DNA of 64,000 nucleotides from Arachis hypogaea (Eukaryota; Streptophyta; Magnoliopsida; Fabales; Fabaceae). The position numbers and the translations under genes were made by a program. Within the stretch, counting starts at the first letter, position 1, and each line of letters begins with the position of its first letter. Shown here piece after piece: positions 42,384-52,276 of the stretch. The stretch covers positions 81,042,445 through 81,106,444 of the forward strand of contig NC_092051.1 in the NCBI RefSeq assembly GCF_003086295.3, read 5' to 3'. The notes under the pieces are model-generated. The model searched no databases, was not told where the DNA came from, and saw nothing but the letters and a program-made list of their open reading frames with translations.

Positions 42384-43481
42384 CTAGCTATAGTACCTTC
42401 TTAGGTTGCATGCATGCCACGATCTGGGAAGCTCTCGTCCATCGAGTTCGGACAGTCTGTAGTAGCCCTTCCCAAGTACTTCTATGACTCGGTAGGGTCC
42501 TTTCCAGTTTGCTACCAACTTTCCTTCTCCGGGTCGAGTTGTTCCAATATCATTTCGGATTAGGATGAGATCATTCTTCGCGAAACCTCTTGGCACTACC
42601 TTTTGATTATATCTTGAAGCCATTCGGCGCTTTAGTGCTTCTTCCCTAATCCGAGCTCTTTCTTGGATTTTCGGAAGTAGGTCGAGTTCTTCTCTTTGAA
42701 GTTGAGAGTTAGCTTCTTCATTGTAGTGGACTACTCTAGGCGACCCTTCCTCGACCTCTACTGGGATTATTGCTTCCACGCCGTACGCTAATCGGAACGG
42801 TGATTCATTCATGGTGGAATGTGGCGTAGTTCGATATGCCCATAGTACCTGTGGAAGTTCCTCAGCCCAAGCTCCCTTCGCATCTTGCAGTCTCCGTTTC
42901 AACCCAGCCAATATGACTTTGTTGGCAGCTTCGGCTTGCCCATTGGCTTGAGGATGTTCGACGAAGGTGAACTGGTGCTTTATGTTCAAGTCGGCTACTA
43001 ATTTCCTGAAGCCTGCATCTGTAAATTGAGTGCTATTGTCTGTGGTGATGGAGTATGGAACCCCGAACCTCGAGACAATGTTCCTATATAGGAATTTCCG
43101 GCTTCTTTGAGCAGTAGCATTGGCTAGGGGCTCTGCCTCAATCCACTTTGTGAAATAGTCTACTCCGACTATGAGGAATTTGACTTGTCCTGATCCCTGG
43201 GGAAAGGGTCCGAGAAGATCGAGTCCCCATTTTGCAAATGGCCAAGGCGAAGTTATGCTGATGAGCTCTTCTGGCGGAGCTATATGAAAGTTGGCATGTT
43301 TCTGGCATGGGGGACATGTCTTTACAAATTCTGTAGCTTCCTTTTGTAGAGTTGGCCAGTAAAATCCCGCCCGAAGTACCTTTTTGGTGAGAGCTTGTGC
43401 CCCGAGATGATTGCCACAAATACCGCTGTGTACTTCCTCTAAAACTTCCCTTGTGTTAGAGGTCGACACACATTTTAACAA
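42384..43481 (-). pseudogene. Element D integrase
   Basis: In the same frame as the rest of gag-pol. HHCC zinc domain (HSGICGNHLGAQ, CPPCQ), then catalytic core WGLDLLGPFP, TDNSTQF (Gly of TDNG replaced by Ser) and HPQANGQAEAANK, i.e. D, D and E present. C-terminal GPY-type segment (LVANWKGPYRV, 42520-42480) and ending SWHACNLRRYYS at 42384. The frame from 43481 is open, but it lies after six or seven stops in the polyprotein. Confidence 0.9.
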
Positions 43482-44246
43482 TGGTATTGAAATCCCTCTT
43501 TTGTATAGGGTGTTGTTTATGATGGTGTAGTACTAAGCCTCTCGTTTTAACCTCTTTGCTTCCTTCTCATTTGTGGGGAGTGTTTCTTTTTTGAGGTAAT
43601 TAATTATGGGGGTCATCCATCCTTGATCCTGACTTGTTATAGCTAGGACTTTTTCTGCTTCTGAGATTGACGGGTTCTGTAGCATTTCCTGGATGAGGCT
43701 TCTATTGTTGCCCCCTGATTTGGTGCTGGCTAGCTTTGAGAGTGCATCAGCTCGGGCATTTTGTTCGCGGGGTATGTGGCAGATCTTATATTCCCCGAGT
43801 TGTCCGAGATGTTCCTTGGTTATATCCAAATACTTTTTCATAGTGGGATCTTTGGCTTGGTAACTCCCTGTTATCTGTGAGGTGACTACTTGTGAGTCGC
43901 TGAAGATGTTGAGTTTTTGAGCTCCAACCTCCTTAGCCAACTTCAAACCAGCTAGTAACGCTTCATATTCTGCCTGGTTGTTTGAGGCCGGGAACCCAAA
44001 TTTGAGAGAAAGCTCAACTTGGGTTCCTTGGTTGCTTTCTATTATCACATCTACGCTGCCTCCAGTCTTATTTGAAGACTCGTCCACGTAGAGATTCCAT
44101 TCTATGGGGGCTTCCAGGGTATCTGTGAATTCTGCAATAAAGTCAGCCAAGTATTGTGATTTGATGGTTGTCCGAGCTTCATATTGGAGGTCGAACTCAG
44201 ATAACTCGATTGCCCATTGTAAAATTCTGCCTGCTATATCTGTTTT
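43482..44246 (-). pseudogene. Element D second (archaeal-type) RNase H
   Basis: MADFIAEF opens a stretch with WNLYVDESSN (the usual Gly after Asp is Glu), NNQAEYEALLAGL, NIFSDSQVV and REQNARADALSKLAS: the ordered D-E-D-D motifs of the extra RNase H typical of Tat elements. TAG 43533-43535 (where relatives have Trp) ends it. The remaining bases lead into integrase. Confidence 0.88.
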
Positions 44247-45608
44247 CTACAGTATCTCTTTTATGGGCTGGTCGGTCCGGACCTTAATGGTGTGAGCCTG
44301 GAAGTACGGGCGTAGTCGTCGAGATGTCAGTATGAGAGCATAGGCAAACTTTTCTATTTTTTGGTAGTTCAGCTCGGATCCCTGCAGCGCTTTACTAATG
44401 AAGTATACAGGTTGTTGCCCTTTGTCGTCCTCTCGAACTAGTGCTGAAGCTACTGCCTGACTTCCTACCGCAAGGTACAATACGAGTGGCTCTTCCTTTC
44501 GTGGTTGAGTTAGGATAGGTGGTCGTCCTAGGAAACTTTTGAAATCCTGGAAGGCTTGCTCGCATTCCATTGTTCACTCGAAGTTCTTTCCTTTCCTTAG
44601 AGTGGCAAAGAAAGGAAGGGATCTTATCACTGATCCCGCTAGGAACCTGGACAAGGCCGCTAATCTCCCGTTGAGTTGTTGTACTTCTTTGACACAAGTT
44701 GGGCTTTTCATGTTGAGTATGGCCTGGCATTTATCCAGATTTGCCTCAATTCCTCTTTGTGTGAGCATAAAACCCAAGAACTTGACTGCTTCTACTGTAA
44801 AAGTGCATTTTGCGGGATTGAGGCGCATGTCATGCTTCCTTATAGTGTCGAATACTTGGGCCAGGTCGGACAATAATGTCTCGTCATTTTGTGTCTTTAT
44901 TAACATGTCGTCCACATAGACTTTCATGATCTTTCCGATATGATCTGAAAAGACTTTATTCATTAGCCTTTGATACGTAGCTCCCGCATTCTTGAGACCG
45001 AAAGGCATTACAATATAGCAGTAATTTGCTTTTGGCGTAAAAAACGAGGTCTTTTCTTGATCTGGTGGATACATGGGGATTTAGTTGTATCCGAAATATG
45101 CATCCATAAACGAAAGGTATCTATATCCGAATGAAGCATCTACCAGTGCGTCAATACTTGGGAGTGCGTAAGGATCTTTTAGGCAGGCTTTGTTGAGATC
45201 AGTGTAGTCGGTGCATATTCGCCACTTCCCATTTGATTTTTTCACCAAGACGACGTTAGCTAGCCATAGCGGGTACTTGACTTCTCTTATGAATCCTGCC
45301 TCCAGTAGTGCTTGTACCTGTTCTTCCACAGCTTGGGATCGTTCTGGCCTAAGTTTTCTTCATCTCTGCTATACCGGCCGAGATCCTAGATAAACCGCCA
45401 ACTTGTGACACATTAGCTGGGGGTCTATGCCTGGCATGTCTGCAGCTTTCCATGCGAAGAGATCGACATTATCTCGTAAGAACGGTACTAGTAATTCCTT
45501 TGCGATTCCTTTCAGGATCGTGCCAATATTAGTTGTTTTGTCCAAGGTGTCTCCGATCTGAACTTTTTCTACTTCACCTTCGGGCTGTGGATGGAGTTCC
45601 TCTCGTCT
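44247..45608 (-). pseudogene. Element D reverse transcriptase and first RNase H
   Basis: RT blocks: LVKKSNGKWRICTDYTDLNKAC (written here as separate parts LVKKSNGKWR and CTDYTDLNKAC), MPFGLKNAGATYQRLM, catalytic YVDDMLIKT (near 44905) and GFMLTQRGIEANLDK. The classical RNase H region is 44570-44247 (LVLYLAVGSQAV, ALQGSELNYQKIEK). In-frame stops: TAG 45369, TGA 45360, TAA 45081, TGA 44574, TAG 44247. No frameshift. Confidence 0.88.
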
Positions 45609-47510
45609 CTAAACTCCACCAAGCTCAATTGTATGGAACTCTTCTCCTCTGCCTCTGAGGTTTAGACTTTCATTATAGCAGCAGCATGCCATCTTTTGAT
45701 CTGCTTTTATTGTAGCTATCCCTTCTGTAGTTGGGAATTTCATGCATAGATGTGGAGTTGAGACTATTGCGCCGGGTTGATTTAGTGTTGTCCGACCTAT
45801 TAAGGCATTGTAGGCTGAACTCACGTCGACTACGATGTAGTCTATCTTGAGTGTTCTGGATTGGTTCCCTTTTCCGAAGGTTGTATGTAGTGACACGTAT
45901 CCTAGTGGTTGTACTGGGGTATCGCCTAGTCCGAACAGGCTGTTCGGGTATGCTCTAAGCTCCATTTCCTCTAAGCCGAGCTTATCGAAGGCAGTTTTGA
46001 ATAAGATGCCGGCATAGCTTTCTTTGTCTATTAATGTGCGGTGCAGATTGGCGTTTTCCAGTATGATGGTGATGACCATGAGATCGTCGTGTCTTGAGAT
46101 GATACCGGATACGTCTTCTTTGGTGAACGTGATTGCAGGGATGTCGGGTGCTTTCTCCTTCCCTTCGACATGATATATTTTTTTGAGGTATCTTTTGCGG
46201 GATGATTTGGAGATTCCACCTCCTGCAAATCCTCCGTGTATCATATGGACATGTCTTTCTGGCGTACGAGGTGATCGCTCAGCTTGTCCGACATCTTCAT
46301 CTCTTCGTCTTTTTCTTTGTTCATCATCTCGGCTGGCTAGATACCGATTTAGTTTTCCTTCCCTTACTAACTTTTCTATGATGTTTTTTAAGTAAAAGCA
46401 CTCGTTGGTGGAATGTCCTCGGACCCGATGATATTCACAATATTCGTTCCGATTTCCTCCTCCTCTTTTGCCTTTGAATGGTCGAGCCGGGGGTATCTTT
46501 TCTGTGTTACAGACTTCTTTGTAAATATCCACAAGGGACACCCGAAGAGGGGTGTAATTATGATAATTTTTGATTTTTTTGCCCGTTCGATCTTCCTTCT
46601 TCTTGGATTCTTTATCTTTATCTCGGTAGGTAAAACCGGATTTTGAGGCTTCTCCAAGTCGGGAATTTTCTTCCATGTTGATGTACTTCTCTGCCCACTC
46701 TTGTACCTCATCTAAGGATGTGGGATATTTCTTTGATATAAATTGGCTGAAAGGTCCTTCTCGTAGGCCGTTGATGAGGCCCATGACAGCAGCCTCTGTT
46801 GGTAAGCTTTGTATGTCTAGGCACGTTTTGTTGAATCTTTCCATGTAGTTGCGAAGACTTTCCCGATCTCCTTGCTTGATACTTAGTAGACTGGGGGCGT
46901 GCTTAGCCTTGTCTTTTTGGATGGAGAATCTGGCCAGGAACTTTTTGGCCAGGTCGTCAAAGTTGGAGATGGACTTTGGAGGTAGGTTATCGAACCATCT
47001 AATTGCTGTCTTCCTGAGAGTCGTTGGAAAAGGTTTGCAGCGAACGGCGTCTGAGGCGTCGGCGAGGTACATTCTGCTTCTGAAGTTACTGAGGTGATGG
47101 TTGGGATCTGTAGTGCCATCATACAAAGTCATATCCGGAAGTTTGAAGTCTTTAGGTATTTTAGTCTTCATGATTTCCCTAGTGAATGGATCTTGATCTT
47201 TGCAAGAGTTGTCTTCAAGGGTGGTTCGGGTAGCCTTTGCTTTGAGATCGGCTTCAAGTTGTAGGAGTTTATCTTCTAATTCTCGACGTCGCCTTACCTC
47301 TCTTTGAAGATCCTTGCCGACTTCTTGCTGGTACTGGCTTTCTTTTTCGAGTTGCTTTAGGCGATCTTGAAGTGCTTCTATTACTCTCGGATGTGATGAG
47401 TTTTTATCTCCGTTAGATTCCAAAGTGTCCTTTGGTGTGAAACCCGTGTTTTTGTGCGGTGTTCTGTCCTCTAAATCTGAGTTGTGGTCGTTATCCTGTT
47501 CGTCCGCCAT
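45609..47510 (-). CDS. Element D gag and protease (633 codons, ends at an in-frame TAG)
   Basis: ATG 47510 (MADEQDNDHN). Coiled coil at about residues 45-90, retrotransposon gag domain at about 150-260 (TAIRWFDNLPPKSI, ARFSIQKDKAKH, ESLRNYMERFN). A zinc-binding CEYHRVRGHSTNEC follows near residue 360, the Tat-type variant knuckle. Protease at about 480-590: LIDKESYAGILF has DKES where the catalytic D-G/T-G-S is expected, so activity is doubtful; YNALIGRTTLN is the second block. The frame continues into RT after TAG 45609-45611. The start lies 22 bases inside the primer site. Confidence 0.88.
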   Translation of the reverse strand: MADEQDNDHNSDLEDRTPHKNTGFTPKDTLESNGDKNSSHPRVIEALQDRLKQLEKESQYQQEVGKDLQREVRRRRELEDKLLQLEADLKAKATRTTLEDNSCKDQDPFTREIMKTKIPKDFKLPDMTLYDGTTDPNHHLSNFRSRMYLADASDAVRCKPFPTTLRKTAIRWFDNLPPKSISNFDDLAKKFLARFSIQKDKAKHAPSLLSIKQGDRESLRNYMERFNKTCLDIQSLPTEAAVMGLINGLREGPFSQFISKKYPTSLDEVQEWAEKYINMEENSRLGEASKSGFTYRDKDKESKKKEDRTGKKIKNYHNYTPLRVSLVDIYKEVCNTEKIPPARPFKGKRGGGNRNEYCEYHRVRGHSTNECFYLKNIIEKLVREGKLNRYLASRDDEQRKRRRDEDVGQAERSPRTPERHVHMIHGGFAGGGISKSSRKRYLKKIYHVEGKEKAPDIPAITFTKEDVSGIISRHDDLMVITIILENANLHRTLIDKESYAGILFKTAFDKLGLEEMELRAYPNSLFGLGDTPVQPLGYVSLHTTFGKGNQSRTLKIDYIVVDVSSAYNALIGRTTLNQPGAIVSTPHLCMKFPTTEGIATIKADQKMACCCYNESLNLRGRGEEFHTIELGGV

Positions 47511-47531
47511 GGTGATGGGATGACTTCCAGG

Positions 47532-47549
47532 TCCCCGGAAACGGCGCCA
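47532..47549 (-). other. Primer binding site (element D), tRNA-Asp type with one mismatch
   Basis: On minus TGGCGCCGTTTCCGGGGA, one base from the 17-of-18 match to tRNA-Asp; one base from the LTR. Another tRNA with this end is possible. Confidence 0.8.
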
Positions 47550-47550
47550 A

Positions 47551-48090
47551 TGTTCCGAGGGTTACCTGAAACTGTAGGTCGATCTCGGATGAGATCTTTT
47601 GACCGGTCGGAGATAACGTGTCCGGCTGGCTGGTAGCGACCAGAGCTGTTGTGTCTGACTTGTTGGACTGGCTGCACTTCTGATCCTTGGTCACCGGAGG
47701 GTGGGGAGTACCTGCAAGAGACTCTGATGCTTAAGTTAGCACGGGTATTAAGCAGGTTTATTGTAGAATCAGAGTATGAGTTATACCTGGGTGCTCTAGT
47801 GTATTTATAGTTGTGTGGGCTGACCTTTTTGATAAGATAAGTTAGTTATCTTACCTTATCTTATCTTATTTTATGTGAAGTCAGCTTATCTTCAAGGGAA
47901 CCTCCTTTATCTCTATAGGCTTGGGTTGCCTTTGGATTTGGGTCGTGTTCCTCTATTTGGGCCCTTTATTGGGCTTTCCTGTCGATTTGGCCGACCTCTT
48001 TTAGAAGAGGTCGGGTAGCCTGACCTGAAGAGGTCGGTCACTTTGTCGCCAATCATCCCAGGTCGGATAGCTCGACCTAGTGTATGAACA
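47551..48090 (-). repeat. Element D 5' LTR (540 bp)
   Basis: Same length as the 3' LTR with about 23 differences. Hairpin at 47991-48014 intact; TATA box 47802-47809. Confidence 0.93.
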
Positions 48091-48095
48091 CATGG
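48091..48095. repeat. Target-site duplication of element D, right copy (CATGG)
   Basis: Identical to 37308-37312; B protease coding sequence resumes (TATCATAAAGC). Confidence 0.94.
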
Positions 48096-49641
48096 TATCA
48101 TAAAGCTCCCGGGATCTTTAAGCTTTTTTGGGAAGCTTTTCAGAATGACTGCACTGCATTCTTCAGTGACGAGAACTCTTTTAATTTCTCTCTAATCCTT
48201 CTTATGACTCAAGATCTCTTTCTTGAACTTGGCATAAGAAGGTATTTGCTCAAGTGCCTCTGCAAATGGAATCTTTATTTCAAGAGTCCTGAGATAGTCT
48301 GCAAAGCGGGCAAATTGGTTATCCTGCTCCTCTTGGCGGAGTTTTTGAGGATAAGGCATCTTGGCTTTGTATTCTTCAACCCTAGTTGCTGCAGGTTTAT
48401 TTCCTACAGAGGTGGTTGGAGAAGCCTTTTTAGAGGGATTACTATCAGCACTTGTATGTGTCTGATCCCTCACTGGCGTTTGGATGCCAGGGTTAGAAGC
48501 TTGATTGGCATTGGACGCCAACTTCTTACCTATTTCTGGTGTTTGAACGCCAGAACTGAGCTTCCATTGGGCGTTTAACGCCAGCTCCTTGCCTATTTCC
48601 GGCGTTTGAACGCCAGAGTTGTTCCTCTCTGGGCTCTTACTATCCTCAGAGGGATTTTGGATGATATTTTATTCATCCTCTGTCAGTTGTTCTTTCCTTG
48701 GCTTTCTGCTGCTCTAAAGTGAGGTATTTAATGTTTCCCCACTTCTTAATTGAACTGCCTGGCACTCTTCTGTTATCTGCTTTGATAACTGCTATTTTGT
48801 CTGATTCAATTGTGCTTCCATATTTTTATTAGCATTTTTAGTGTCTTGTAGCATCTCTTTGAATTCTGCTAGCTGTTTTGTTAGAAAAGACAATTGTTGA
48901 TTGAGTTTAACAACTTGTTCTGGAGGACCAAGTTTAGTAGATACTGCTTGGCTTCTTCTTTTATGGAGGACCCACTACGTATATACAGATGCTGATTTCT
49001 AGCAACTATATCAATAAGCTCTTGAGCCTCTTCAATAGTTTTTCTCATGTGTATAGATCCACCAGCTGAGTGGTCTAGAGACATCTGAGCTCTTTCTGTA
49101 AGCCCATAGTAGAAGATGTCTAATTGCACCCACTCTGAAAATAATTCAGAGGGACATTTCCTTAGCATCTTTCTGTACCTCTCCCAGGCATTATAAAGGG
49201 ATTCATCATCCTCTTGCTTAAAGCCTTGGATGTCCAGCCTTAGCTGTGTCATCCTTTTTGGAGGGAAATATTGATTCAGGAATTTGTCTGAAACTGTTTC
49301 CATGTCCTTATGCTTGCTGTGGGTTGGTTATTTAACCACCTTTTAGCTTGATCTTTTACAGCAAACGAAAACAGTAACAGTCAGTATACATCCCGATCTA
49401 CCTCTTTGTCGCATACTGTGTCAGCAATTTGCAAGAATTGTGCTAGAAAATCAGTAGGTTCTTCCTGTGGAAGACCGGAATACTGGCAGTTTTGCTGCAC
49501 CATGACAATGAGCTAAGGATTTAGCTCAAAACTGCCTGCTTTAATGGGGAGTATACAGATACTACTCCCATATGCAGCAGCAGTGGGATTACCATATGAC
49601 CCCAGAGTCCTTCTGGACTGTTCATTTCCACTTAGATCCAT
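48096..49641 (-). pseudogene. Element B copy 3, 5' part: gag and start of protease
   Basis: ATG 49641 (MDLSGNEQ) is the gag start nearest B's LTR. A TAG soon follows in the SFELNP region and the frame shifts several times. Recognisable blocks: FFPPKRMTQLRLDIQ (49270), ESLYNAWERYRKM, KCPSELF, GGSIHMRKTIEEAQELID (49060-49010), a palindromic hinge (48472-48618), and the pre-protease block MPYPQKLRQEEQ (near 48350). It lacks the gag stop shared by copies 1 and 2. It ends at the D insertion inside the protease. Confidence 0.85.
48472..48618 (-). repeat. GGCGTT-AACGCC palindromes inside gag-protease hinge, copy 3
   Basis: Five units (GGCGTTTGGATGCC, GGCGTTTAACGCC, GGCGTTTGAACGCC and decayed forms) at the same place as in copies 1 and 2, so the hinge array predates the duplication. 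Confidence 0.83.
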
Positions 49642-50713
49642 GATGGATAAAATGGAATCGATATGAATTGCAATGAAAATATATTTTTATTTTTTTATTT
49701 TATTTAAGTAGAATAAACCAAATTATTAAGATAATTAAAAACAATAAGATAAAATAAAAATGGAATAATTAGAAATTAGAATGTAAATTTCGAAAACTTA
49801 GAGAAAAGATAATTTGAAAGTGAGAATAATTGCTTAATTGAGAAGATTTGAAAAACTTTGGATATGATTTTTGAAAAAGATTTTGAATTTTGAAAAGATT
49901 TGATTTTTAAAATAAAAATCTGAATTTTTAAAAGTAATTTTCGAAACTCAATTTAAAATAAAGAGAAAAGATATTTTTGAATTTAATGAGGAAAGAGAAA
50001 AACAATAAAATGACACAGGACTTAAAATTTTTAGATCTAATGTTCCTTGTTTTTCGAAAGTTTTGGAGGGAAAACACCAAAGAACACCAAACTTAAAGAT
50101 TTTAAGATCGAAACACAAAGAAGCCTCAAGAACATTTTGAAGACTCACAAGAACATAAAAAGAACACCAAACTTAAAACTTTTAGAACACTAAAAATAAT
50201 TTTTTGAAAATAAAATAAAAATAACAAGATAACACCAAACTTAAAAGTTTGACATGAGATTTAGTCAAAGAAAAATTATTTTTGAAAAAGTTTTAAAAGG
50301 AAGATTCCCAATTACCAAGAACATAAGAACACTGCTCTAGCCAATTAAGCTATAAATTTAAAGTGTTTTAATAAAGGTATTTAATGTATAAAATATTTTA
50401 AAATATGAAACGAAAGAAGGAAAATAAAGAAGAACAACTTGAAGATTAAGAAAGAACAATGAACACAAATTCGAAAATTTAAAAGAAAACAAAAACATGC
50501 AATTGACACCAAACTTAAAATATGAAACGAAACTCAAACAGAAAAACTCAATTATCAGTTTATAAAATTTTCGAAAAATTTAAAAAGAGAAAATAAGGGT
50601 TTTAAAAAAAGAAATTTCAACCACAAACAATAATAGAAGACTCTAAACCAAAAATAAAAATTTTTCCTAATCTAAGCAACAAAATAAACCGTCAATTGTC
50701 CAAACTCGAACAA
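49642..50713 (-). other. Element B leader (5' untranslated region next to the LTR)
   Basis: AT-rich, no gene. Holds at least five TAAGTTTGGTGT motifs in element sense (near 50085, 50165, 50233, 50508) and TTTTCGAAAA-type palindromes (50555-50570). The 55 bases next to the primer site are the part missing at the tandem junctions 21971 and 25239. Confidence 0.8.
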
Positions 50714-50731
50714 TCCCCGGCAACGGCGCCA
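50714..50731 (-). other. Primer binding site, tRNA-Asp type (element B)
   Basis: Reverse complement of TGGCGCCGTTGCCGGGGA, perfect; six bases from the LTR. Confidence 0.92.
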
Positions 50732-50783
50732 AAAACTTGGTGCATGAAATTGTAAATCACACTTTGCAATTTCGCACCACTAA

Positions 50784-50830
50784 CCAGCAAGTGCACTGGG
50801 TCGTCCAAGTAATACCTTACGTGAGTAAGG
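50784..50830 (-). other. Conserved LTR stem-loop pair SL1-SL2 (element B)
   Basis: SL1 CCTTAC-tcac-GTAAGG (50830-50815) and SL2 CCAG-tgcacttg-CTGG (50799-50784), identical to A's 5' LTR. Confidence 0.72.
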
Positions 50831-51790
50831 GTCGATCCCACAGAGATTGTTGGCTTGAAGCAAGATATGGTTATCTTGTAACTCTTAGTTAGGATATCAA
50901 TTATAATTATCAGTTGACTTGCAAATGAACAAGAGAGTATGGATTAAATAATACTTGTTATGCAGTAATGGAGAATATCTTGGAGTTTTGGAGATGCTTT
51001 GTCTTCTGAATCTCTGCTTTCCCCCTGTCTTGTTCTTCACACACGCAAGGTTCCTCCTATGGCAAGCTGTATGTTGGTGGATCACCGTTGTCAATGGCTA
51101 CCATCCGTCCTCTCATTGAAAATGGTCCAGGTGCACTGTCACCACACTAATCATCTGTTGGTTCTCACTCATGCTGGAATAGAATCCATTGATCCTTTTG
51201 CGTCTGTCACTACGCCCAACCCTTGTGAGTTTGAAGCTCGTCACAGTCATCCAATCCCTAAATCCTACTCGGAATACCACAGACAAGGTATAGACTTTCC
51301 GGATTCTCAAGAATGCTGCCAATGGATTATAGCTTATACCACGAAGACTCTGATTAAGGAATCCAAGAGATACTCATTCAATCTAATATAGAACGAAGGT
51401 GGTTGTCAGCCACGCGTTCATAGGTTGAGAATGGTGATGAGTGTCACAGATCATCACATTCATCATATTGGAGTGCGAATAAATATCTTAGATAGAAACA
51501 AGCCTGTTTGAATGGAAAACAGAAGTGATTGCATTAATTCATCGAGACACAGCAGAGCTCCTCACCCCCAACAATGGAGTTTAGAGACTCATGCCATTAA
51601 AAGTACAAAGTTCAGATCTAAAATATCATGAGATACAAAATAAATCTCTAAAAGTTGTTTAAATACTAAACTAGTAACCTAGGTTTACAGAAAATGAGTA
51701 AACTATGATAGATAGTCCATAAATCTACTTCTGGGGCCCACTTGGTGTGTGATGGGGCTGAGACTTGAGCTTTACATGTGCCTAGGCTGT

Positions 51791-51900
51791 TTCTGGAGTT
51801 AAACGCCAGGTTGTAACCTGTTTTGGGCGTTTAACTCCAACTTGTAACCTGTTTCTGGCGTTTAACGCCAGAATAGGGCAGAGAACTGGCGTTGAATGCC
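51791..51900 (-). repeat. GGCGTT-AACGCC inverted repeats in element B LTR
   Basis: TGGAGTTAAACGCCA and GGCGTTTAACTCCAA pair with each other; a complete CTGGCGTTTAACGCCAG palindrome lies at about 51856-51872. Confidence 0.83.
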
Positions 51901-52276
51901 ATTTTGCATCATCAAAACTCGGGGAAAATATGGACTATTATATTTTGCTGGAAAGCCCTAGATGTCTACTTTCCAACGCAATTGAGAACGTGCCATTTGG
52001 ACTTCTGTAGCTCCAGAAAATTCATTTCGAGTGTAGGGAGGTCAGAATCCAACAGCATCTGCAGTCCTTTTTCAGCCTCTGAATCAGAATTTGCTCAGGT
52101 CCCTCAATTTCAGCCAGAAAATACCTGAAATCACAGAAAAATACAAAAACTCATAGTAAAGTCCATAAATGTAATTTTTATTTAAAAACTAATAAAAATA
52201 TACTAAAAACTAACTAAATTATACCAAAAACTATCTAAAAACAATGCCAAAAAGCGTATAAATTATCCGCTCATCA

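Larger units (their letters stand above)
37313..48090 (-). mobile_element. Element D: complete Tat-type Ty3/gypsy retrotransposon, inserted in B
   Basis: 540-bp LTRs (37313-37852 and 47551-48090), perfect CATGG duplications, primer site 47532-47549. On the minus strand gag-protease-RT-RNase H-second RNase H-integrase form one frame (47510-42384). An antisense gene lies between integrase and the 3' LTR. The second, archaeal-type RNase H and the antisense ORF are hallmarks of the Tat lineage (Ogre/Retand/Grande group). By hand count about 23 substitutions separate the two LTRs (about 4%), mostly transitions. Confidence 0.94.
1..52276 (-). mobile_element. Element B: Athila-like Ty3/gypsy retrotransposon, host of nested insertions, left end outside window
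   Basis: B reads right to left: 5' LTR 50738-52276, tRNA-Asp primer site 50714-50731, leader, gag, protease, RT, RNase H, integrase, post-pol stem-loops, spacer repeats, then ORF2 (1524-433). Its 3' LTR lies beyond base 1. It is interrupted by A (1588-15286), C (26002-37217) and D (37313-48090); B sequence resumes exactly after each target-site duplication. The Athila assignment rests on the tRNA-Asp primer site, the gag type and an extra ORF after pol (established family knowledge). All coding parts contain stops or shifts, so B is not autonomous now. Right flank GAGTG (52277-52281) is the expected target duplication; its partner is outside the window. Confidence 0.88.
50738..52276 (-). repeat. 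Element B 5' LTR (1539 bp)
   Basis: On minus it starts TGATGAGCGGATAATT and ends CATGCACCA, sharing ends and many internal blocks with A's LTR. B is therefore a related but distinct family. Contains SL1/SL2 (50784-50830) and a palindrome cluster (51791-51900). Only one LTR is inside the window. Confidence 0.9.
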
